Of a stretch of 18,041 bases of DNA, positions 1 through 12,555 are shown one piece after another. Source of the stretch: JBKPNX01 sp046732855 (lineage in GTDB: Bacteria; Pseudomonadota; Alphaproteobacteria; Geminicoccales; Geminicoccaceae); the NCBI GenBank assembly GCA_046732855.1, contig JBKPNX010000213.1, positions 1 through 18,041 on the forward strand, in the 5' to 3' direction. Under the pieces are notes generated by a model that was not told the origin of the DNA, did no database searches, and saw only the letters and a program-made list of their open reading frames with translations. The position numbers and the translations under genes were made by a program. Positions within the stretch are counted from its first letter, which is position 1. Every line of letters begins with the position of its first letter.

Positions 1-581
1 CCGTAGGTCGCTTCCAGATCGATGACGTCGCGCAGGAGCACCTTGCCTTCGCCGATCGCGTCCCGCCAGCTGATGATCGCGCGCATCGTGAGCGGGCTCT
101 CGCACAGCGCTTCGAGCACCATGTTGCGGCCAGCCTCGATGCGCTTGGCGATCTCGATCTCGCCCTCGCGCGAGAGCAGCTCGATCGTGCCCATTTCGCG
201 CAGGTACATGCGCACCGGATCGTCGGTGCGGCCGAGGTCCTCCTCCAACGAGGATCCGGCGTCGGCATCCTCGCCGTCCGTCGACTCCAGATCGCCTTTG
301 CCGCCGCTACCGTTGCTGCCGTCCTCGTCGCGCGCCACGCTCACGCCCATGTCCTCGAACATGGCGATCAGCTCCTCGAGCTGATCCGGCGAGATCTCTT
401 CCTCGGGCAGCGCCGCGTTGATCTCGTCCAAGGTCACGACGCCGCGCTCGCGCGCCTGGGCGATGAGCCGCTTCATATTGGGCGTTGCGCTGATCAGGTC
501 CTGACCGGTCCCTTCCGCCAGCGCTTTGCCGACCGGCGGCTTGATTGCCGAAGCTCCGCTTGCCACAGCGTTTCTCGCCAT
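1..581 (-). CDS. rpoD: RNA polymerase sigma factor RpoD (sigma-70), N-terminal part, cut by window edge
   Basis: Housekeeping sigma factor that directs RNA polymerase to most promoters. The frame starts with ATG at 581 (MARNAVASG...) behind an AAGGAA ribosome site and stays open for 193 codons to the window edge. Residues about 25-75 look like region 1.1, with a run of the type TPNMKRLIAQARERGVV followed by DEINAALPEEEISPDQLEEL. Next is a strongly acidic, Gly/Ser-rich linker (about 83-118). Region 1.2 then begins with DPVRMYLREMGTIELLSREGE and continues into KRIEAG. Regions 2-4 lie outside the window. It lies downstream of dnaG on the same strand with a gap of about 100 bases, the usual primase/sigma (macromolecular synthesis) arrangement. 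Identification is secure; only the missing C-terminal part is unseen. Confidence 0.97.
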   Translation of the reverse strand, partial: MARNAVASGASAIKPPVGKALAEGTGQDLISATPNMKRLIAQARERGVVTLDEINAALPEEEISPDQLEELIAMFEDMGVSVARDEDGSNGSGGKGDLESTDGEDADAGSSLEEDLGRTDDPVRMYLREMGTIELLSREGEIEIAKRIEAGRNMVLEALCESPLTMRAIISWRDAIGEGKVLLRDVIDLEATY

Positions 582-684
582 GCGGTAGTTCCTTCTCAGT
601 GCGATGCTTGGATCACGAGTGGCGGCGCTAGGCCGCGGGGCGGGCGCACCCCTCGGCTCGATGCAACAGCCACCAGCTCGGCCA

Positions 685-2529
685 TCAATCCTCCGCGCTC
701 TTCGCCCGCACAGCCCCGGCACCCGGGGTCCCGGCCGGGTTGATCAGGCGGTCGACCGCGAGCACCTGGTCGGCAGCCTCACGGTCGCGGTTTGCCGCGA
801 TCGCCGCCTCGGCGGCACGCGCGCATTCGCGCCGCTCGGCAAACCGACGCCGCTGAGCGACACGTGCGCGCCAGCCCTCGAGCACATCGGCCAGATCCTG
901 ATCGGCTGCGCACCACCCAGGCACCCGTGCAGACAAATGCTCGATTTCGCTGGCAAAACCGATCCTGCTCAGGTGGTCTTTCAGATCGCCCGGGTCAAGA
1001 TGTCCTCGCTCACCGTACCAGGAAAGCGTGGCATCACGCAGCCGTTCGAGTTGCGGATCGACCAGTTCGACTGCCGCCAGTTCTTCTTCGATCACCTCGA
1101 GCAGCTCCGGATGCATCACCACCGGCCATACCAGCTCGCTTTCGACGAAACCCTCGCGGGTGACGATAGCCGCCGCCAGGCGCGCCGAGCCGACGCCCGG
1201 GTCACCGGACGTCGCGAACCAGCTGCCCCGCACGGGCGCCCGCCCCTTCCCGCTTCCCGGACTCGCCCTCAAACGCCTGAAGAAATCGTTGAGAACCAGC
1301 CTGCCGAGCGCGCGCTCCGGAATGCCGGCCGCCAGAGTACGGTAGCGCTGCTCCAGCGCCCAACGCTGCTCGGGCACTGCAGGCGAACGCGTCGCGGTTT
1401 CGCGCGCCCACAGGAAATCGAGGAGCGAGATCGCCTCGTCGAGGACGCGCTGAAGCCCCGGCGCCCCGGGGAACGCGCCGCTGCGGGCGCGCAGCATTGA
1501 GTCGGGATCCCGTCCGGGCGGCAAAAGCGCGAAGCGCAACGACTTGCCCGGTTGGAGCATCGGCAACGCGCGTTCGATTAGCCTGTGCCCGGCGCGCAGG
1601 CCGGCCTCGTCGCCGTCCAGGCAGATCAGCGGCGTGTCGGCGAGCTGCCACAGCAGGGTGAGCTGCGCTTCGCCGATCGCGGTACCTAACGGCGCTACCG
1701 CGTGGGCGAAGCCGGCCTGGGCGAGCGCGATCACGTCCATGTAGCCCTCGGCGACGATCACCGTCCGGCGCTCGCGGATCGCCGCCCGGGCGAGCGGCAG
1801 GCCGTACAACAGCTCGCCCTTGCGGAAGGCGGGGGTCTCCGGCGTATTCAGGTACTTGGCGCGCGCCGCGCCGAGCGCCCGCCCGCCGAAGCCGACCACG
1901 CGGCCGCGCTGATCGTGGATCGGGAACATCACCCGGTCGCGGAAGCGGTCGAAGCTGGGGCCGCCAGCTTCCGGCTGCGCCAGCAGGCCGGCCTCGAGCA
2001 GCTGCGCCTCGGTGTAGCCCTCGGCGAGCATGGCCCGCTTGAGCGCGGTGCGATCGGCGGGGGCGCAGCCGAGACCGAAGCGGGCGATGATCGCCCGGTC
2101 AAGGCCGCGCTGGCGCAGATACTCGGCGGCCGGGGCGCCCTCGCCGGTCTCGAGACGGCCGGCGAACCAGTGCGCGGCGGCCTGATTGGCGGCATAGATG
2201 GTCTGGTCGGCCCGGGGCTTGCCCTCACCCCCCAGCCGCGGCGCGGGCAAGCCGGTCAGCTCGGCCAGCCGCTGCAGCGCCTGGGCGAAGTCGACCCCTT
2301 CGATCGCCATCACGAAGTCGATCGCGTTGCCGTGCTGGCCGCAGCCGAAACAGTGGTAGAAGCCTTTGTCCGGGACGACGTGAAACGAGGCGGTCTTTTC
2401 GTGGTGGAACGGGCAGCAGCCCCACAAGTCGCGGCCGCGGCGGGTCAGCCTGACATGGCGCCCGACCACCTCCGCAATCGGCAGCCGCGCCTTGAACTCG
2501 TCGAGCGAGATGGCGGAACGGTCAACCAC
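685..2529 (-). CDS. dnaG: DNA primase DnaG
   Basis: Makes the RNA primers for DNA replication at the fork together with the replicative helicase. Numbered from the chosen GTG start (614 aa), a CHC2 zinc finger sits at the N-terminus with Cys39, His42, Cys60 and Cys63 in the spacing C-x2-H-x17-C-x2-C. The catalytic core follows (about 110-370). Its TOPRIM motifs include AEGYMD with Glu261 and the DGDEAG motif with Asp305 and Asp307. The less conserved C-terminal part should be the helicase-binding domain. I chose the GTG at 2529 because AGGCGAGG lies 7 bases upstream and the protein then begins VVDRSAISLDEFKARL, close to the family start. A TTG at 2556 would add nine low-complexity residues. 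yqeY ends about 90 bases upstream and rpoD follows, so the three genes may be co-transcribed. Confidence 0.96.
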   Translation of the reverse strand: MVDRSAISLDEFKARLPIAEVVGRHVRLTRRGRDLWGCCPFHHEKTASFHVVPDKGFYHCFGCGQHGNAIDFVMAIEGVDFAQALQRLAELTGLPAPRLGGEGKPRADQTIYAANQAAAHWFAGRLETGEGAPAAEYLRQRGLDRAIIARFGLGCAPADRTALKRAMLAEGYTEAQLLEAGLLAQPEAGGPSFDRFRDRVMFPIHDQRGRVVGFGGRALGAARAKYLNTPETPAFRKGELLYGLPLARAAIRERRTVIVAEGYMDVIALAQAGFAHAVAPLGTAIGEAQLTLLWQLADTPLICLDGDEAGLRAGHRLIERALPMLQPGKSLRFALLPPGRDPDSMLRARSGAFPGAPGLQRVLDEAISLLDFLWARETATRSPAVPEQRWALEQRYRTLAAGIPERALGRLVLNDFFRRLRASPGSGKGRAPVRGSWFATSGDPGVGSARLAAAIVTREGFVESELVWPVVMHPELLEVIEEELAAVELVDPQLERLRDATLSWYGERGHLDPGDLKDHLSRIGFASEIEHLSARVPGWCAADQDLADVLEGWRARVAQRRRFAERRECARAAEAAIAANRDREAADQVLAVDRLINPAGTPGAGAVRAKSAED

Positions 2530-2620
2530 GCCGCCGCCTCGCCTGGCTCCGGCCAAAAACGCGCCCGGCCGGCCGTTGGCGCTGCGCGCTCAAAACGCGG
2601 CTCGCGTCCGCAGCGGGCGA

Positions 2621-3076
2621 TCAGCCCAGCCGCTGACAGATCATCCGCCGCGCCTTGGCGAAATCCATCTGGCCGGGATAGCGGTTCTTGAGCTCGGTCA
2701 TGACCCTGCCCGTGTCCTTGAGCTTTTCGGCTCCGACGTCGGCGATCGCTTCACGGACCGCCTGGGCGCACGCCTGTTCGTCCAGCTTGGGCGGCAGGAA
2801 GCGCGTGATGATGTCGATCTCGCGCGCCTCGCGGTCGGCGAGTTCGAGCTGGCCGCTCGCCTCGTAGCGCCGGACGCTCTCGCAGCGCTGCGCGACCATG
2901 GCCTCGAGCATGCCGGTCAGGTCGCCGTCGGACAGCCCTTGCGGCTGGCCTTCCGCACGCGCCTTCTGATCACGTTCCTTGAGCGCCGCATGAATGAGAC
3001 GCACGATCGCCATTGCGCAGCGGTCGTTGGCCTCGGTGGCGGTGCGCAGCGCTTCGTTCAGCTGCTCTCGAAGCAC
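2621..3076 (-). CDS. yqeY: GatB/YqeY-domain protein
   Basis: Small protein of the YqeY family, which shares a domain with the tail of the GatB subunit of the tRNA-dependent amidotransferase. A role linked to tRNA is often suggested, but its exact function is not settled. From the chosen GTG start it has 151 residues, the family's usual size, and begins VLREQLNEALRTA. Conserved stretches include LIHAALKERD, a helical middle rich in Glu and Arg, ITRFLPPKLDE, and a C-terminal GQMDFAKARRMICQRL. An ATG at 3115 would add 13 residues (MIVGNERPTRVPS) outside the family pattern and has no visible ribosome site. A possible promoter also overlaps that ATG, which favours the GTG. The gene lies just upstream of dnaG, a common neighbour in this group, and is divergent from carA. 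Confidence 0.9.
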   Translation of the reverse strand: MLREQLNEALRTATEANDRCAMAIVRLIHAALKERDQKARAEGQPQGLSDGDLTGMLEAMVAQRCESVRRYEASGQLELADREAREIDIITRFLPPKLDEQACAQAVREAIADVGAEKLKDTGRVMTELKNRYPGQMDFAKARRMICQRLG

Positions 3077-3105
3077 TGATGGGACTCTCGTTGGCCTTTC
3101 GTTTC

Positions 3106-3134
3106 CGACTATCATCGGAAGTCATGCTCCGCAA
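3106..3134 (-). promoter_or_regulatory. Possible sigma-70 promoter for yqeY-dnaG-rpoD
   Basis: On the minus strand a -35-like TTGCGG (3134-3129) is separated by 17 bases from a -10-like TAGTCG (3111-3106). Transcription would begin near 3099, upstream of the GTG start of yqeY but downstream of the alternative ATG. The match is partial, so this is a weak prediction. Confidence 0.25.
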
Positions 3135-3165
3135 GTGGACTGATCACCGCCCGTAACCGCTGCGC

Positions 3166-3195
3166 TTGACCATGTTTCAGGCCCTGACGTAAGCT
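3166..3195 (+). promoter_or_regulatory. Possible sigma-70 promoter for carAB-greA
   Basis: A good -35 box TTGACC (3166-3171) is followed after 18 bases by TAAGCT (3190-3195), which is a fair -10 match. The start would be near 3202, giving carA a leader of about 70 bases. It is the best promoter-like pair in the 156-base divergent gap between yqeY and carA. Confidence 0.4.
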
Positions 3196-3221
3196 CCTGT
3201 AGCTTCGGCTCCCGGTCGAGA

Positions 3222-3248
3222 CAGCGCTTCGGGCGGGTCTCAGCGCTT
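3222..3248 (+). repeat. Direct repeat CAGCGCTT in the carA leader
   Basis: CAGCGCTT occurs at 3222-3229 and again at 3241-3248, 19 bases apart. The first copy is preceded by GAGA (3218-3221) and the second by GTCT (3237-3240), so GAGAC (3218-3222) can pair with GTCTC (3237-3241). AGCGCT within each copy is itself palindromic. The unit lies between the predicted carA promoter and start codon, where an operator or a leader hairpin could act. No known regulator site was recognised. Confidence 0.35.
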
Positions 3249-3271
3249 ACAGGTCACGAGCCGCCCCTTCC

Positions 3272-7734
<4,463 letters not shown>

Positions 7735-7742
7735 TGGCATAG

Positions 7743-8237
7743 ATGACCGACCGGATTCCGATGACCTCGAGCGGTTACGTGCGCCTCGAAGAGGAGCTCA
7801 AGCGGCTCAAGAACGACGAGCGGCCTGCCGTGATCCGGGCGCTCGCGGAGGCGCGCGAGCATGGCGATCTCTCGGAGAACGCCGAATACCACGCCGCGCG
7901 CGAGCGCCAGAGCTTCATCGAGGGGCGTATGCTCGAGATCGAGGACAAGCTGGCGCGCGCGGCGATCATCGACATCAGCCAGCAGGGCGGCAGCACGATC
8001 CAGTTCGGCGCCCGGGTCAAGCTGGTCGACGAGGAGACCGAGGAGGAAGCGGTTTACCAGATCGTGGGCCCCGAGGAGGCCGAGGTCCAAAGAGGCCTGC
8101 TGTCCATCACCGCGCCGCTGGGCAGAGCTCTGATCGGGCGCGAGGCCGGCGATTCGATCGAGGTCAACACGCCGCGCGGCACTCGCTACTTCGAGATCCT
8201 CGAAGTCGCCTATCCCGGCGAGATCAGCGCGCAATAG
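7743..8237 (+). CDS. greA: Transcription elongation factor GreA
   Basis: Rescues backtracked RNA polymerase by stimulating cleavage of the transcript 3' end. The 164-residue protein has the normal two-part build. The N-terminal coiled coil (about 10-78) contains GYVRLEEELKRLKNDERP and the conserved HGDLSENAEYHAARERQ, whose acidic tip residues are those that enter the polymerase channel. The C-terminal FKBP-like domain (about 85-160) includes RVKLVDEETEEEAVYQIVG and the ending NTPRGTRYFEILEVAY. The start MTDRIPMT matches the family. No clear ribosome site precedes it and carB stops 8 bases upstream, so translation is probably coupled to carB. The carAB-greA order is common in alphaproteobacteria. 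Confidence 0.96.
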   Translation: MTDRIPMTSSGYVRLEEELKRLKNDERPAVIRALAEAREHGDLSENAEYHAARERQSFIEGRMLEIEDKLARAAIIDISQQGGSTIQFGARVKLVDEETEEEAVYQIVGPEEAEVQRGLLSITAPLGRALIGREAGDSIEVNTPRGTRYFEILEVAYPGEISAQ

Positions 8238-8322
8238 CGGCCGACAGCGCGCACCGCGGGACTCCCTTCAAGGGGAGCCGGCGACCGCCGCGCCGGGACC
8301 AAACGGCGCACCGGCTGCGCAG

Positions 8323-8351
8323 TGGCATGGCTGCAACAGAGTAACTACACT
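8323..8351 (+). promoter_or_regulatory. Possible promoter for trxB-lysR
   Basis: TGGCAT (8323-8328) and TACACT (8346-8351) are 17 bases apart in the 146-base gap between greA and trxB. The -10 is moderate and the -35 poor. It is the best candidate seen, but readthrough from greA is equally possible because no U-tract terminator follows greA. Confidence 0.25.
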
Positions 8352-8383
8352 CATTTGCCGTTCTGTGCTGAGGAGGCACGGCG

Positions 8384-9364
8384 ATGGCGACGCGACACTG
8401 TAAAGTCCTGATCATCGGCTCGGGACCGGCAGGCTATACCGCGGCGATCTATGCCGCCCGGGCGATTCTCTCGCCGATACTGATTCAGGGACTGCACGTC
8501 GGTGGCCAGCTGTCGACCACGACCGACGTCGAGAACTACCCTGGTTTTGCTGAGGTGATCCAGGGTCCCTGGCTGATGGAGCAGATGGCGGCGCAGGCGG
8601 CGAACTGCGGCGCCGAACTCGTGTTCGACACGATCACCGCGGTCGACCTGAGCCGGCGGCCGTTCATGTGCACCGCCGATTCGGGCGACCGCTATGCGGC
8701 CGAGACGTTGATCCTCGCCACCGGCGCGCGGGCGCGCTGGCTCGGGCTGCCCAGCGAGCAGAAGTTCGGCGGCCATGGCGTGTCTGCATGCGCCACGTGC
8801 GATGGCTTCTTTTTCCGCAGCCGACCGGTTGCCGTGGTCGGCGGTGGCAATACCGCGGTCGAGGAAGCGTTGTATCTCAGCCAGATCGCGAGCCGCGTGA
8901 TCCTGATCCACCGCCGCGACCAGCTACGCGCCGAGAAAGTGCTGCAGGATCGCCTGTTTCGTAATCCCAAGATCGAAATCATTTGGGACAGCGTGGTGGA
9001 AGAAATCCTCGGTCGCGAGCAACCGCTCGTGGCTACCGGACTTCGGCTGAGGAACGTGCGCACGGGCGCGACCAGCGAGATCGCGGTCGAGGGGGTGTTC
9101 ATCGCGATCGGCCACGATCCGGCGACCGGACTGGTCAGAGGCCAGCTCAGCATGGACCACGAGGGCTACGTGATCACTGCACCGAACAGCACGGTTACCA
9201 GCGTGCCCGGCGTGTTTGCCGCCGGCGACGTCCAGGACAAGATTTTCCGCCAGGCGGTCACGGCCGCGGGCAGCGGCTGCATGGCGGCGCTGGAAGCGGA
9301 GAAGTTCCTCGCTGGCCTCGAGCGGCACGCGCCCGCGACCGCGTCTTACGGCGCCGGCGACTGA
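8384..9364 (+). CDS. trxB: Thioredoxin reductase (NADPH)
   Basis: Cytoplasmic flavoenzyme that passes electrons from NADPH through FAD and a redox-active disulfide to thioredoxin. The 326-residue protein shows the FAD-binding GSGPAG at residues 12-17. The active-site CATC is at Cys136-Cys139 in HGVSACATCDGFFF, and the NADPH-binding motif VVGGGNTAVEEALYLS starts near 151. The C-terminal FAD motif GVFAAGDVQDKIFRQAVTAAGSG closes the fold. The start is firm: GAGGAGG at 8370-8376 lies 7 bases ahead of the ATG. A LysR-type gene begins 12 bases after its stop, so the two form a probable operon. Confidence 0.96.
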   Translation: MATRHCKVLIIGSGPAGYTAAIYAARAILSPILIQGLHVGGQLSTTTDVENYPGFAEVIQGPWLMEQMAAQAANCGAELVFDTITAVDLSRRPFMCTADSGDRYAAETLILATGARARWLGLPSEQKFGGHGVSACATCDGFFFRSRPVAVVGGGNTAVEEALYLSQIASRVILIHRRDQLRAEKVLQDRLFRNPKIEIIWDSVVEEILGREQPLVATGLRLRNVRTGATSEIAVEGVFIAIGHDPATGLVRGQLSMDHEGYVITAPNSTVTSVPGVFAAGDVQDKIFRQAVTAAGSGCMAALEAEKFLAGLERHAPATASYGAGD

Positions 9365-9376
9365 GGGGCGCGCAGC

Positions 9377-10285
9377 ATGCTCGACTGGGACCGCGTCCGG
9401 GTGTTCCGCGGCGTCGCCCAAGCCGGCAGCTTCACCCGCGCCGCCGACACCCTCGGGCTCAGCCAGTCGGCGATCAGCCGGCAGATCGGCGCACTCGAGG
9501 AGGAGCTCGGCATGCCGTTGTTCCACCGGCACGCTCGCGGCTTGGTCATGACCGAGCAGGGCGAGCTGCTGCTGGAGGCCGCGCACGATGTCGCGGCGCG
9601 CATCGCCAGCGCGGAATCCAAGCTCGCCGAAACCAAGGAGACCCCGTCCGGCCATCTGCGCGTCAACACCACGGTCGGCTTCGGCACCGTCTGGCTGACC
9701 ACGCATTTGAAGGAATTCATGGACGTCTACCCGGACATCACCGTCTCGCTCCTGGTGATCGATACCGAGCTCGACCTCAGCATGCGCGAGGCCGACGTGG
9801 CGATCCGTCTCACGCCGCCGCGCCAGCCAGATCTCGTGCAAAGACGGCTCATGACGGCGCACACCCACCTTTATGCCGCGCCCGAGTATCTGGACGACGC
9901 GCCGCCCCTGGACGCCCCCGGCGATCTCGACCGGCATCGCCTGGTGGCGTACGGCTCCGATACCATGCCGGCCCCGGTGCCGAGCCTGAACTGGGTTCTG
10001 GTCGCCGGGCGAGAGCCGTCGGATATGCGCCCGGCGCGCCGCGCGGCACTGATGATCAACAATGTCTATGGCATGCTGCGCGCCGCCGAGCGGGGGCTCG
10101 GCGTGGCCTCGTTGCCCGACTACCTGTGCTCGACCTCGCGCCGGCTGGTCCGCGTGCTGCCCCAGCTCGAGGGGCCGACGTTCGACGCCTACTTCGTCTA
10201 TCCCGAAGAAATGCGGGCGTCCAAGCGGGTCAGAGTGTTCCGCGATTTCCTGCTGCGCAAGATCCCCGAACAGCCGGTGTGGTGA
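9377..10285 (+). CDS. LysR-type transcriptional regulator
   Basis: DNA-binding regulator of the LysR family, 302 residues. The N-terminal winged helix-turn-helix (about 4-62) reads GSFTRAADTLGLSQSAISRQIGALEEELGMPLFHR, the classic family pattern. A linker helix follows, and a periplasmic-binding-protein-like effector domain runs from about 90 to the end. GAGGGG lies 8 bases upstream of the ATG. The effector is not recognisable from sequence. Position 12 bases behind trxB means the genes are probably co-transcribed, so it may regulate its own operon or the small RNA just downstream; both are inferences. It could also act on unrelated targets, as many LysR proteins do. Confidence 0.93.
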   Translation: MLDWDRVRVFRGVAQAGSFTRAADTLGLSQSAISRQIGALEEELGMPLFHRHARGLVMTEQGELLLEAAHDVAARIASAESKLAETKETPSGHLRVNTTVGFGTVWLTTHLKEFMDVYPDITVSLLVIDTELDLSMREADVAIRLTPPRQPDLVQRRLMTAHTHLYAAPEYLDDAPPLDAPGDLDRHRLVAYGSDTMPAPVPSLNWVLVAGREPSDMRPARRAALMINNVYGMLRAAERGLGVASLPDYLCSTSRRLVRVLPQLEGPTFDAYFVYPEEMRASKRVRVFRDFLLRKIPEQPVW

Positions 10286-10333
10286 ATTGGCAACATAGTT
10301 ACAGAATCGCATGGCAGTTATGCACTGAGGCCC

Positions 10334-10362
10334 TGGTCAGGGGTGCCGCACCTGACTATATT
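10334..10362 (+). promoter_or_regulatory. Sigma-70-like promoter for the small RNA
   Basis: TGGTCA (10334-10339) is followed after exactly 17 bases by TATATT (10357-10362), which matches the -10 consensus at five of six positions. The predicted start, about 10369-10371, coincides with the first base of a strong 5' hairpin, which supports the call. Confidence 0.5.
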
Positions 10363-10369
10363 TTGCGTT

Positions 10370-10543
10370 GCAGCAAGAAGCACGACGCGTGCGGCTTGCT
10401 GAAGTGGGCAGCGCGCTTTCCCTGAGGTGCAATGCCTGCGCTTCAGGCTCCGGCCTGAAGTCTGAGGATCGATGATCCTCACGTCTCCCAGACGTTAAGC
10501 CTCCCTGATTGACTAGCCGGGTCTTCGGACCCGGCATTTTTTT
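10370..10543 (+). ncRNA. Probable stand-alone small RNA, family unknown
   Basis: About 174 nt between the LysR gene and the oppositely oriented msrP, with no plausible protein. It has a promoter-like sequence, a structured body and an intrinsic terminator. Hairpin 1 (10371-10401) pairs CAGCAAG with CTTGCTG and GCACG with CGTGC. Hairpin 2 (10441-10460) has an 8-bp perfect stem capped by the stable tetraloop TCCG. Hairpin 3 (10463-10481) has an 8-bp stem TGAGGATC/GATCCTCA. Hairpin 4 (10481-10495) pairs ACGTCT with AGACGT. The segments left unpaired include TTCCCTGAGG (10418-10427) and CCTCCC (10500-10505), the latter complementary to ribosome-binding sites. It does not fit SRP RNA, RNase P RNA, tmRNA or the long-rod 6S fold. 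There is no downstream gene on this strand, so a riboswitch is unlikely. Confidence 0.65.
10516..10543 (+). terminator. Intrinsic terminator of the small RNA
   Basis: A perfect 8-bp stem GCCGGGTC / GACCCGGC with the stable loop TTCG is followed by A and seven T. This is the strongest terminator in the window. Its T-tract points to plus-strand transcription, so it belongs to the RNA (and possibly also trxB-lysR readthrough), not to msrP. Confidence 0.88.
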
Positions 10544-10663
10544 GTGCAGGGGTATGCAATTTCTAGGTGACACGAGAAGCGCGGTCAAGAGACCGAATTG
10601 ACGAATTCGAGGGTGGGCGCTCAACCCCTATGGATCGTCCCGAGGCCGCCGGCTAAGCCGCAT

Positions 10664-11635
<972 letters not shown>

Positions 11636-11700
11636 CGATCTTCTCCCTCTCCCCGCGACCTCCTGCGTGCAGCAAAGATAGGCCGGCAGCGATGTCGGTC

Positions 11701-11723
11701 AAAACCCGCCTCTACGGGCTTTT
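11701..11723 (-). terminator. Short intrinsic terminator after the aldolase gene
   Basis: Six bases past the stop of the aldolase-family gene, CCCG and CGGG form a short stem flanked by AAAA on one side and TTTT on the other, so the A/T flanks can extend the pairing. It works on paper in both directions. The stem is short, so confidence is moderate. It separates the aldolase gene from msrP. Confidence 0.45.
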
Positions 11724-11728
11724 GGGCG

Positions 11729-12457
11729 TCACGCAGCGTAGTCGGGTTCCTCGCGATCGAGCAGGCGTTTCAGCGCGGCGAAATGCAGGTCGGCCTGTTC
11801 CCCGTAGAGACCGAATTCGGCGCGGGTGCGCGCGACCTCCGCCGCGGGCACGCGCTTAAGCGGCCAGCCGGTCGCCATGGCGAGCACCTGGTTCTGACAG
11901 GCCCGCTCGAGGTAGTAGAGGTCATCGAACGCGGCCGCCACGGTGCGGCCGGTCGTGATCACGCCGTGGTTGGCCATGAACAGCACGCGTTTGTCGCCGA
12001 GAACGGCGGCGAGCCGGTCGCCCTCCGCCGCGTCCAGGGCAAGCCCGCCGTAGTCGTCATCGTAGGCGACCCGGCCGGTGAATCGCAGCGCGTTCTGATT
12101 GATCGGCTCCAGGCGCGCGCCCTCGATCGAGGTCAGCGCGGTGGCATACGGCATGTGAGTATGCAGGATGCAGCGCAGGTCTGGCCGGGCAATGTGCATG
12201 CGGCCGTGGATGTAAAGCGCGGAGGCTTCGACCGCGCCGTCACCGGCGAGCACGCGGCCGTCCGCGTCGACGCGCAGGAGATCGCGCGCCTGCAGTTCGC
12301 TGAAATGGCGGCCGTGCGGATTGACCAGGAACTCGCGCCCGTCATCGCTCAGCGCTAAGCTGAAGTGGTTGCACACGCCCTCATGGAAGCCGCAGCGCAC
12401 CGCGATCCGAAACGCCGCCGCCAGCTCGACCCGCCCGTCCCGCTCGCGATTGTCCAT
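11729..12457 (-). CDS. Class II aldolase/adducin family protein
   Basis: Member of the zinc-dependent class II aldolase/adducin family, which includes fuculose- and ribulose-phosphate aldolases/epimerases and many uncharacterised enzymes. The 242-residue protein has the three metal-binding histidines: His99 and His101 in CILHTHMPYATAL and His164 in MANHGVITTG. Glu78 (VEASALYIHG) is a candidate acid/base. NHFSLALSDDGREFLVNPHG near residues 30-49 is the conserved substrate/metal loop region. GAGAGGAAG precedes the ATG at 12457. The substrate cannot be named; the subgroup with LEPINQNALRF is typically annotated only as family. It is divergent from the lipoprotein gene and has its own probable terminator. 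Confidence 0.9.
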   Translation of the reverse strand: MDNRERDGRVELAAAFRIAVRCGFHEGVCNHFSLALSDDGREFLVNPHGRHFSELQARDLLRVDADGRVLAGDGAVEASALYIHGRMHIARPDLRCILHTHMPYATALTSIEGARLEPINQNALRFTGRVAYDDDYGGLALDAAEGDRLAAVLGDKRVLFMANHGVITTGRTVAAAFDDLYYLERACQNQVLAMATGWPLKRVPAAEVARTRAEFGLYGEQADLHFAALKRLLDREEPDYAA

Positions 12458-12555
12458 GGACTTCCTCTCAGATTCGGGCCTTATTTAACACCGGCGCGAA
12501 CGATCACCAGCGGGACGGGATCATGTCAGGCGGCGGTGCGCAAAGGAAGACCCGC

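Noticed and set aside
604..2691. Long plus-strand open frames (604-1500, 1702-2691) opposite dnaG
   Set aside because: They are rich in Arg/Ala/Gly, lack any family motif and lie wholly opposite the well-supported dnaG gene.
8262..8277. Hairpin CTCCC/GGGAG after greA as a terminator
   Set aside because: The stem is only 5 bp and no T-tract follows, so it is not convincing as an intrinsic terminator.
10370..10543. 6S RNA (ssrS) or another housekeeping RNA
   Set aside because: The motif CCCTGAGGTG recalls the 6S 5' strand, but the RNA folds into separate local hairpins and the two ends do not form the long closing stem of 6S. No SRP, RNase P or tmRNA core motifs were seen.
10582..10609. Two small inverted repeats (CGGTC/GACCG and CGAATT/AATTCG) past the end of msrP
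   Set aside because: They could form a weak stop signal for msrP, but neither is followed by a T-tract on the minus strand.
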